Position numbers and translations under genes: made by a program | DNA from: Stichopus chloronotus | Lineage: Eukaryota; Echinodermata; Holothuroidea; Aspidochirotida; Stichopodidae | Assembly: GCA_021234535.1 (NCBI GenBank) | Contig: CM037839.1 | Coordinates: 9,797,419-9,861,418, forward strand | Direction of reading: 5' to 3' | Length of the DNA: 64,000 nucleotides | Shown: positions 24,101-36,100 of the stretch, in pieces | Layout of the letters: each line of letters starts with the position of its first letter | Numbering within the stretch: the first letter of the stretch is position 1 | The notes under the pieces: generated by a model | The model's database searches: none | What the model saw: only the letters and a program-made list of their open reading frames with translations | What the model was told of the DNA's origin: nothing

Positions 24101-27100
24101 CTCTCTCGTTCTTGGTAGTTACGTACCGTTTGCAGTCACTCCACCGTGTCCCCTTCATTCATCCTGACTTACACTGTCAACGATTCAATCACTGTATTTG
24201 ATTATCACTACTTAGTGTTTAGGGGCGCAGAAAAAAAAAATCAGGAGGGGGAAGAGACATGTAAAAGAATATCTATGCGCACCTCCATAGGTTGGTACGA
24301 AGAAAATTATGGCCCCAAATAACTCCCCGATCAGCTGGGCACTTTCAAGGAATTGAGGCGAAAAAATTGTAGGCCTATACCTCTTCCCAAGTAGAAGAAA
24401 TACTAGAGGTATCATAACATACTTAAATAAAAAAGAAAATATGCGTTAGTTAAAGGGGCTGCCACTTCCTCCTTGACTATGCACCTGAAAGTGTGATGAG
24501 TTCCAATTATTCAAGGAATTCCAGCTTAAAATTGTCTAGTGCGTGGACTTTTCGTGGTTTTACTCACAAACGCGGTTTGGATCTCAACCATCGTCCCTAC
24601 CCCTTTTCTGCGAAACCAGGGTGTTGTTGTTTGTCAAAGTAGCAACTGCCCTGGTGAAACTGTCCACGACTGGCAAACAGACTGCAGTCAAGGTTACATG
24701 CTAACAGCTAGACACAAAGCGATGGTGTTAGCTTTTCTCGTATTTTGACAAATAAATTTTTTTTGGTCACCTGAAATTTCTTCCTGACCTTTAGAAGAAA
24801 TATATATCTGTAATATCGATCCTCTAAAATGAAAATTTCGTGATTAGTTGTTACTCAACTTCCCCTTCCTCCCACTTTCATAAGTGGGACAACAATGACC
24901 TCATTTGCAGGGTTGAACGTGTTTATGGTATGAGGGAACTGAGTTGCAGCTAAGATAAAAACAGATATACTTTGACAGACTGACTGACATGCACATGCAG
25001 TTACCTCTCACATGAGGGGCCTTATACTTCCTCGAATGAACCATATAGTTGAACACCCAGAAAAATTATAGAAAAGAGACACTGGAAATTTATTTTTTCC
25101 CCATCAAATTGACACAGACACTTTAAGTGCCTCACACTGTCAAGGGATATTTTTTCTCACCAACGCTTTGACTGATTAGATAGTTTTGACTAAATTGGCA
25201 GGATATATGTTTTCCGTATTTCACGGAAATCGTCATAACTATCTTCATTTTGACCATCAAGTTCATTAGTATGTAAAGGGAACTTAAAATCATTGGCTCA
25301 TCGAAAGTAAGATCTCTTCCCTTCCTCGATCGTAGAAAAAACAAAACAAAAACAGCACAAACCCTTAGAGGAGCTTAAAAGTTGGGTTCCTTTTCGGTCA
25401 TACTTGGAGGATGAGACTTTTTATAACACTGCCAAATGGCATGTTGAATCATGTTCTTTCAAAGTTTCAAATTCGTAGGAATTCGATCTTCATCCACCAT
25501 TGTCATACACCCCCGTCTGAAAAAAGTGACCTTACGTTTTGTCCGCTAGGGCAGCTACAGACCTTCACTGGAACAGTCTTACGAAATGGGGAAATTTTGA
25601 AATGAATACAGCGTAACCTTAAATAAAAGACATCCCTCTCGCTTGCATTGTCGATAATAGCCTTTCGAATTCTGCTGCGTCAATAATTAAGATTGTCTCT
25701 CTTGTTTCCTTCGCCAAGAAGGTTATTGATACTATTTGGGCATGATATCTGTAAACAACCGTGAAGGATGTTGCATTCTGTCAGCTATTTTTTGTTTCCG
25801 CTATTCTTTTGGCATGCATTTGTTTTTGCATTTGCTTGCTCATGTTTCAATTAACTCTTAAGGTGGCGGGTTTGTGACGAACATTTTGCGTACCACATTT
25901 TACATTTGTCTGATGGAAAGTCCCGTTTTGTTAAAGTAATTTCTGAAACAAATATCTGCATCTATATGCATTTCAGCTAAGAAAAGGAAAATGGGAAAAG
26001 GTGGCATGAAATGCCTACCTCTTTCTGTCCTTGTCTCATGAGCTTCTCGCTGTCTCTTGTTACTTCCTATGTGTGCATTATAGAATTTGGCAGACGAAAG
26101 AGAAACATGGAAATACTTAAATAGAACAGGCAAATTTACATCTCACATGATTGACTTGAAATTAACAAACAATGTTGGTACAACATGAAACCTGGTTGCT
26201 CTGCCACAGAGGTACAAGGAAAACAATTTGAAAAGAGAAATGTTGTATTTGTAATGTTTTGCACTCTTTACTGCTTTGCATTCGTAAGGGTATGGGACAA
26301 CGGAAAGATTTTGAGTTGAAAAATGCATTGATAGTGGAGGTCATTTCTCTCATGTAGTACGGTATATGAGATTCATATAATGTTTGGTTGACGTTTGTTT
26401 TCCGTACCATACGGGGAATCCTTAATGAACGCTTTAATTTCGCTGTCGAGTGCCCTTTTATTCTATTACAATTATGTGTCAAGTAAATAAAGCTAATTGT
26501 AAGTTCTCATTCCAGGTTATGTTTAATCTACATGTAGTTATAAAACTTAATCTGCTGTTGGAAAGTCAGCAACCGACACATTACCCTCTCTTTTTCTCTT
26601 TTTCTTTTTGTTCTTTTTTCTTTCTCTCTCTCACTCCCCCTCCCAAAAAGAACAACAACAAAAACCAAAACATTTATTACACAATAATCTGGTATGGAGT
26701 GCCCCAGCCAATCTATATTTATGCCTTTATACTGTTTCCTAAACACTGCAGTAAAGTCGAGGTAGATAATAACGCTGAAATCACTGGGGCACATCACCAC
26801 ATACGTACTTACACACTGAAAGAAGCTCACAGCGTCGAGCTCCTGTTCGTGTTAATTTGTATCAGACTGTATCAGACTGTGATTTTACAGCCGTATATAC
26901 TTGGTCGCTATCGCAATCAGGAAACGTTCACAACTATACCGCTCTAACCGTGGGACTAGTAAGACGTATGGACGCGTCTATCTTAAAAGGGAATTCCCCC
27001 AATGACAGTCTCCGATCGTACACGTCGCTCCGTTTGCTACTTGTACGTTTGACTTTGGTGATTAAATGACGTATACATGTGAAACACTTGCCCCATATTG

Positions 27101-30100
27101 TTGGCCAATAATCATTATAAGAAGAAAACTAAGACCAAGCCTTAAGACGGGCACTGAAAATGTATGGTTCAATGCAAAAGATAGTGGTACTTTATTTTTT
27201 TTTCTGAATCAAATTTTAATTACATATTCACTTGTTTATTCTTTGCCTAATTACCGTATCTTCCTTTACCGAATCTTTTGTGTGTAGGGGTATGTGTAAA
27301 TATCTGTATTCACATTTTTGCGTATCATTTGTTTATGAAGTATACGTACTTTGTCTACTGACGCTCCTTGCTTTTTCATGCATGTATGAACCTACAACGT
27401 AGATGGAATCTCGACCAAAGTTAATGTTCATTAATGAATCCCTCACTAGTTGATTTGCCATAAGGTCAGCGTATGGCGTCGCCACGTGACTAAATGACGT
27501 TTAGAGCATAGCTGAACCACTTGCCTCACATTGTTGGCCATAGCCAAAAAACAAAACACGAAGGTGAAACGGAGACAAGGGATGAGATGGAATTAAGGTT
27601 TTATTGTTAATGACATGTCCTGAGATTTGTCAAAACATTTTTAAAAAATTTCTTACTACCTTTTCGAGTTTTGAGCCATCGTTCGAAGTCTACTGAGCAG
27701 TACACTAAATTGTCATCTACCACTGAAGCATAATCCTCTGGAATTTCCACATTATTCAAAGACCGACACAAACCACTTACCGTATCTCGATAGTGAAACA
27801 CCTCTTCTGTTACTTTGAAATATCTTTACCAATGAAATAGACACTAGCGGTATTCTCGCATTTTTCCTATTTCCCTTGTAAATTTTCAGTTTAGACAATA
27901 TTACTAAGAATAAGTGAAGCTTAACCAAGGAATGACATCTTTTTTTCAATTTGCTAAACCTACATAGTCCTCCGTTCCACTTCCGAACCGTGCAACATTA
28001 CCCCTCTAAATTTATGACAGCGTACGATTTGTTTTTCTCTTTCAACCAGAGTTGGAGGATTTAACATTCACTGCAATGAACCTGAACGTCACGATCATGT
28101 GGAGTCCATTGGACATTGATGCCTGGAAGAATGAAACTATTTACTACACGGTGATTCACAACCAGCTGTAAGTATAGACGCATGCACTAGGTGTACCAAG
28201 AATGAGTCGGTCAGTACCTAGAGTCGATCAATGCAATTCTAATCTCCACTGAAGCATTGTTGACGCAAATAGACAAAGGGATCCCAACGTAAGCACCGCC
28301 TCCATCTTATACACTTCCAACAACATACAAAACATGTATTCATCGTGCTATTTTCCACTTTCATGGAAACATTTTAGTCACCACGCCATGAATGTAAGCA
28401 TATTATCTACATAGGCCAGGAATCTGTTCTTAGGAGATTGAACGGACAATTTTATTTCTTCTAATACCGTATAAGATCCAACTAATCCAGTGATGATAAG
28501 CTGTTCAAGTAGCTCAAAATGTATTTCATTCTCTTATACGCGATTCCAGTTTAATACAGTTTGCAACATCATTTAAGTCAAATTATCCTGAAACAATTAG
28601 CTCGCTCAGAACAACGCTTTGACTCAAGGTGTTTAGCCGTCGACATTTTCAGAGAAGGTGGCACATAACACGAAACGACTGTTTATTTGACATAAAATGA
28701 ATACATTTATCCTTGTTAGTAACAAGGGATCACATGCAAATGAATGAAGTCTAACATTTTGTCAACATGATGAGACGTTTCCTGAAATAGCCAGATAGAG
28801 ATACTTTTTCGTGTTTTGATATATAATTTAAACACTTTATTTGCAACTCAGAGAGACACTTAATCAGGCGGAAGAATAATTATTTTTGTCTTGACGATTG
28901 GCAATGCTGTTAAAGTACAGAAGTTAGAACTTAACCTCTGTTATGCTTGTGGTTTAAAGTTCTCATTTCTGAGTAGACGACAACTATGATCTCAAACCTT
29001 AAACATAAGAATAAAATAATGTGGTACCAGCTGTTTTCTTTTTCCATTTTTTTTGTTGTTACCAGTCACGAAGACACAAATGTACCCGGTTGTACGAACA
29101 TCACCAGGGTTGTTTGCAATCTTGTCCATATATTTGGAGACGGTAACAACTTTGGCTTTTATGAGTATTTTAAAGTAACCTTCGCCTCCGATCAAAGAAG
29201 AGACGTCAGCGGAGGTAAACTTGGAATTCTCTTCAGTTACGATGTAGGTAAGTTACTTTTATATACGACACATACCTACATGGGGGTGTATATGGTAAAT
29301 TATTTCTTCCATTCATCTGTCTAGTCATTGTATTCATCTCGAACTTATCCATCTACCTTTACATGTTCTGTACTACGCCAGAAGTTACCGTTCATCTGTG
29401 TAATTTTTACATTCATCTGTGTCGATCGATCTGTATTCAGTTGTGCCATCCACTATGGTAGAGCTATCGCTATACCATGTTAAAAAAAATAATGGTGCAA
29501 TGGACATACAAATGATGACAATGTACGAAAATGCTCAGTTACAGACTTGCACTGAGACCTCTTTGTGCAAAGCATCTTTCGTTGTGGCGTCATTTACACA
29601 GCGCCGTCAATTACTCTGAGTTTAATTCATGCAGAATATTGCTTACTATTCCACGTTCCCAGTCGTTAGTTCTTTTCTGGTCTGGTTTGGGCACCTAAAT
29701 CTGTAAACTTAAGCAAAATCCTGTAAACGTGAATAGCCAAAAAATTTCTACAGCAAACAAGATTACAAAAAAGAATTATAATATAATTTTCATTTCATTT
29801 TGTGTCATATATTTACGTTATTGAACCTCCATACCTATACTTTCACCCTCTAGTTATGGCATGTTAGTACCACAAAAGATTCTCACACTTTCTCTTTTCC
29901 AAACTGTGCCTTGGTGGTTCTAATCCATTTTGTGGTTCCCTAATGCTCAGATCTTGTCTTTACAGATGTATCAGCTCCTGTTATACAAAACGTAATTACC
30001 AATCCTCGTGACGTAACTGTTTGGCTTCACGGACCTCCAACACCGTTCAAGAAGAACAATATCACTCTTTTTATGGGAAATGTCAACAATGTTGGCGGAA

Positions 30101-33100
30101 ATCTTCTAAAAGAAAAACTCTGCTTCAAGTCATCGCTGTCTAATTTAGATGATCCTGAAGATAATGTGAGTGCTACACACTACAACAATGAACTCATATC
30201 GGTTTATTCTTTTGTGCACGTCGACTTTTATCTCATCCCTATGCATGTAATATGTGGGATGAGATTGTAATTGTTTGGTGGTTAGATGGTATCGTGGTAT
30301 TAGATGTTTTTGTGGCTCTCATTAGCCATAATAACAGTTGACGTAATTACATCATGTGAGGTTGATATTTGATAAATGGGGATCTAACATCGTATGTTAC
30401 TAAAGGTGACCCCTAACACCGTCATATTGGTCAAAAAGGTGAGTGTGTGAGAAAGGTCCAAAAAGGTGGATATGTGTGTGTCAAAGAAAATCCCAATTTC
30501 AAAAGTTTATTCCCTCAGGATCGCAATTTCGATGAAGGTAGAATTTTCTATGTAGATGTCCCATGGTCTGAAGTTGGATCTCTCATCAAACTTAACGCCA
30601 GCGGTCAAAGGCCAAATTAGTGATAAATCCTAGTTTAGTTGTACTCCTTCATCCAGAACGGCAAATATCAGGGAAACGTCAAATAAATCACCGGTGTATC
30701 AAATTTTATCTAAATGTTTTCATGTGTTTTGATTTCAAAAGGGGAGTGAGCAGTCACAGGTCAAATTTGAGAAGAAAGAGTTTGTCCTCAGCCCCCTACA
30801 CCGTAGTGCCAATGAATGTCAAAGTTGGTACATAGGTGATTCATGGTCTGATGTTGTGTCTCCCCAAAAATTTAAGGTCAGAGGTGAAAGATCAGAGGTC
30901 AAATTAATGAGAGTCTTAATTTAGTTGTATTTCTTAATTCAAAATGACTGTTTCAAGGGACCTTCAAATTTATCACTGACATATAAAATTCACTTGAAAA
31001 TCATATTTGTATGTGTTTTGAGGTCAAAAGTCAATACCTAAGGTCAAATTTGACCCTAAAAAGTTTGCATCCACAACTCCTCCTAGACCGCAGTGCTGAT
31101 GAATGTCAAATTTGGTAGATTATGGAACCGTGGTCTGAAACTTTGTCTCCCATTAAAAATGTGACGTCAGAGGTCAAATTTCAGGGGGTCAAAGGTCAAA
31201 TTAGTGAAAATATTACGTTTGCTGTATGTCGTAATACAAAATGGCTATTTTCATGAGATCTTCAACTTACATAATTGCCGTACAAAAGTTTATCTAAAAC
31301 TCATGTCAAATCAGCAAAATGTATTGAAAAAGTCTGGCAAGATTTACCTCTAGTAGATAAGTCGAAAAACATAGGTTTGTTTGGTGGGTATCTTAGTATG
31401 AGTCTATGCAATCGGGTTGAGCAAAGCACATGATATAATACCGTAGGTTATGGTGGTATACGCTGTCGAATATTTTATCACATCTTAGATTTTGCATGCA
31501 ATGTGACTTAGTATTCCAACTTATACAGCAATGATTTGGCCTGGGCGATTATGTTTGTTAACAATGTCATTCTCCATGCGTTTGTAGTATCCTATTTCAG
31601 TATGTTTTTATCTGAGGAACAAAGGAACTCTGAGAATGACTGTATTTTGACGAACACACGCTCATTTCTGCTCATGATGATTTGACGGGGTTAAAATGCA
31701 CCCAAAAGACCTCCAATTCTCCAGTCTTAGTGACACATGTTTGCCCATGAACATGATAACTCTTTCCCTACCATGCAGATGTAGAACGATGTTTACTGAA
31801 CCAAGTTGATGTAGGACAGAATCACAGCATGAGGTGATAAAAATGACCCAAGGCGCTGAGACTTTGCAACAAGTGTCACATCACTAAAGCAAAAAATAGT
31901 ATGGTTGTAGAAACTGGATTTCTAGTGGCTTGTATTAGGCATGCATACGTACACACATCACTTGTGCCCCCTACATATCCATAGCCAGGTGTGCCAAGCT
32001 GTCTGGTCTCTGTATATAGTTTGTATGGTTAAGCAAGTTTGACCATACTGACATGCGTGTAAAGGAGCGAATGGTATCGAAATAGGGATGAGATACGTAT
32101 GTGAGCAAAAACATATGTGAGCAAAAAAATGCTTCAGTATTAAAAATGACATCCTATGAGTACAGGTGCACAGGCTTGTGATATATATCTTCTGGCAATC
32201 CTAGAATGAACAGGTGAACGTTTGCTTATATACATACGTGAAAAACTACCTTAGTATATGTATATCACTTGGAAATACACTGCACTTATTATTACTATCC
32301 CAACATGGAATATGTATGTAAAAACTGGTTTTTATCTCATCGCCCTATAGGGGCTAGATGAGATATTGTAGTCACTTGGCTAGTGGAGCTATATATTATA
32401 CTGTGCATCCATGTGAGATTGGTTGCCATGGAAACGCCTGGAGTGGATAAGTAGCGACACCCCAGGGGAACCCCATGGTAGAGTGACCATGGGTACAGGA
32501 GGATCCTGTTGGGTGGTATGAATGAAAACTTGTCCGTGCCAATGTGTGTGCGTGTGTGTGTGTGCCCCAAAATTGCTATTTCCAGCATGTCTTGAGAACT
32601 GTTTGAGCATTTAATGCAAAATTTTGCAAAAACTTACATTAGAATGAAATATTCAAGGTATATCACTTTTGTAGTAAAGAGAGTGAAATTTGCTGATTTG
32701 TGAGAAAAAAAAGCCAATTTTGTCCCAAAAATTGTATTTCCAGCGTATCTTGAGAACTATTAAACCAATTAACTTAAAGTTTTGTAAGAACTTAGCAATG
32801 AACTATTACAAATTCCCATGTGCACGCCCTGTATTGAAATCAATGTGCATGTTGGCGATGAGATACGCAACTCTTGTTCTAAATATTTGTACACATGGAT
32901 ATCCAACACTGCCTGCAATCAAAGTTTTAAATTTCACAGTTGGAAGCTCTCGTTTGAAAAATTGTCCTTTCTGTATGACGTCATACGATGTCATATTAGG
33001 AGCAGATTCATGCATTAGCTACCTCTCCACAATGGTTCAAAGTGCCTCCTCTTGCACATGCTTTCATGGATTTGTTTTGTGCACAATGTTTCTTAGTTAG

Positions 33101-36100
33101 TGGCCACTTGGAGTATACAAGAATTTTGGTACCAAGGTCCCATGTGGGCACTATGGCCCACTTTATTGTGCAAAATGTCCCGTCTTCCACAGATTTTCAT
33201 GCACAATCGCATTGGTCTGTCGCAATGATATGATTGTAATGGTACCTTTGATTGTTCATGATTTTTTTTTATCTAAGGTCTTATGTGGCCCGTTTTATGA
33301 AATTCTACAAAAAGCTTGCTCTTCTACAGTTTCTCTTTTACAATGTTCATCATTTGACATAATGGTTCTCTGTTAGTGACACCTTAAGTGTGGTCAGGTC
33401 CAAATCCAACATTGACATGCGGGGCCATCTTCAGCCTTAGACCCCAAATTTATATACATGCTTTAAGGTGCCACACGTATTGTACACACTATGACAATCT
33501 GTAGAAAGAGAGGCAGAATATCGTAAAACTTGGCAAAATATCGTAAAATTGACAAAGGACCCACACTGGACCATGGATCAAAGCTTCTTTCTTGCCATAA
33601 AAAGATCCCTAACAAAGAATCATTATGACAAATCGCTAAGAGTGCACATGACAATCTGTAGGATGCTGTCAACTCTGCTTTACATTAATTAAAGGAGAGA
33701 GGTAAGTATTTTGTAGTATTTCACAAGTTGGACTCCGGGCCTATCTTGAGATTTTTACCCAATCTCCCTGAACACCCTTAAGGTGCCGGATGAGTATCAA
33801 TATTGACAAACCATGAACGTCGTATAGGAGAATCTGCAGGAATAGAAGCATTCGGCAGAATTTCATAAAATGGCCATGGGTTCCTTATATGAGATCTTGT
33901 ACCAAAAATTCATGAACACCCTGAAGGTACCACTAATAACGAGTCCTAACAACAAGCCATTGAGATTCTACATGGCAGTCTGTGAGGGGAAAAGCATTTT
34001 GCAACATTTCATAAATTGAGCTATAAGGTCCATATGGGACCTTGGACTAAAATGCCATGGACACCCCAAATGGCCCAGTGCCCAAAAAGATTGTGAGGAA
34101 GTTTGAAGTAAATCCATTAAAGCATGTGCACATGAAACATTTCGAATTTGTGTGGATTGAAAGTTTGTGAAAAAAGGGTTCCTAAAATGAAGTATTATGT
34201 GAGGGGTCAAAAAAGAAAGGTTTGTCAAAACGGACCTTCCAAAAGTGAAACTTTGCTTGCATAACATTAAAAGACGTCATAAGGACATCAAAAGGCAGTT
34301 TTGGGTAGAAATTTGTCAAAATATTTAGAAAAGAATCTATTTAAATAAAAAATTATTTAAATGTGATTTAAAAATCGTTTAAATGTCATTAAGTGAAATA
34401 AGTCAGTCCATTATTTTGCTGTTTCTTTCTACTTTTGATCATTTACCATAAAAGCAAATCTGATTTTCAATACAAACGTGAACTGGGAGTCTGAATGAAT
34501 GAAAAAAAGATGTGATTATTTCATTTTTCAAACAAAGAAGCAATCAAACGACTGGACATGCTCTGGTAACGGTACCCACATGGTCACCTACCACAACCTC
34601 CATCCTTACACCAGATATCTCTTCAAGGCTTACAACAAAATTAAATTGAAGGATGGGCGGGACAAGTTTGTGACCTGGGAATTTCGTACGACACAGGAGG
34701 GTAAGAGTCTTTATAATTCATCATATGATTCACACCCCCCTTCCCAACCCCACCTGACCCAACCTAATGAGAAGTAAATGAACTTATAAACATATTCCCC
34801 ATTTGTCTAATGTTTGGATAATACGAAGATAAGGTTCATGATTGATCCTAATTAATCACAATATCATTATTAGAAATACAGTCTAATATGTCACAAGATG
34901 GTTAGTTGCTATGCATGGTATAATTACATAAGATTATGTCCTGCACGACGGAATTAGAATTAAAGAAGGAAGTCAGATATCTGAGATGCAATCTGGGTAA
35001 CCAGAATGATGTGGATGATGATGACTGACAAAAAGCCAAATATATAGTCCACAAGTCAGTTTACAACCTTATCAATCTAGCCACTCCCCCAAAACAAAAG
35101 GAGTGTATACATCTCCAACCCTGCATTTCCTCAGTTACTTTTTTTCTTTAACTCAATGAAAATTAATTTGATTTCGAATTCAACTTGTCCGAGATTATTA
35201 CATATTTATTCTGATATTTTGCCGCAGCTCCCGAGTTAAGTCCGTACATCACACACCACGAAGTTGAAAAACGAAATTGTGATGTGAGAGATGTCGCCAT
35301 AACGTGGCAGGTATGCCCAGAGCGAACCAATTTACTGTAACCTTCCTTGCTTCTGCTCAAAACTGAGCAAGTTATTATTCAAACTTTAATCCAACATTCA
35401 TGGAGGACGATTGGCATATTAATGGGAGAAGAGTTGTGGGAGATTGTCATTGTCACCTGTATTCTAACAAGATAAAATATATGTGTCCACTTCGGTGTAG
35501 AATTTGCTAATATTGTCTCTAATAATTAGGATGATTAATGATGCTGATAATAATGAAGTTGATAGTGATGATGGTGATGATGATGGTGATAATGATGAAA
35601 ATGATTATGACAAAAACGACTGCAGTAATGATAGTGATTATAATGATCATGATAATGATGATGATGATGATAACGACGACAAAGAGGTTTCTCGTTACAC
35701 ACAGGAGAGGACGCAACAGAGGTCCAATGTTGAAATCACACACTACATAGTTACCTGTGTTAGTGAAGAATCTGGTGAACAGATAGAAATGAGCGTTCCA
35801 GCTTCCCAGAATCAATCAACGGTAATACGTGGACTGAATCGCTGGACAAATCATGCAGTCACCGTGCGATCTGTCAATAGTCACGGTAATGCCACCAGCG
35901 AGATATACTACATACCACCTGATGAGCCTGACAACGGTGAGTCAAAACAAAAAAATTGTAATCTTAAATAGATTTATAAAGGGGAAGAAAGCACAATAGT
36001 ATTCGATTCGAAGTAACTGCAAATTAGGAATCTTTAAACGAGGGCGTAGGGAGTGAAGATCAAAGCACGAAACATACAGTGCAGTACCCCATCCCACAAT

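Larger units (their letters stand above)
30166..34537 (+). other. receptor intron 4 (4.4 kb) filled with repeats
   Basis: Holds a tandem array at about 30500-31250, a family D fragment at about 31730-31930, a GT-rich stretch near 32540-32565, a family F repeat at about 32565-32880 and a diverged tandem array at about 33140-34110. Open frames in it follow the repeats. No extra exon is required by phase. Confidence 0.6.

Noticed and set aside
26450..26947. 165-codon plus-strand frame in receptor intron 1
   Set aside because: It includes a pyrimidine-rich low-complexity stretch and a Pro/Lys/Asn run. It has no FN3 features and is not needed for phase between exons 1 and 2.
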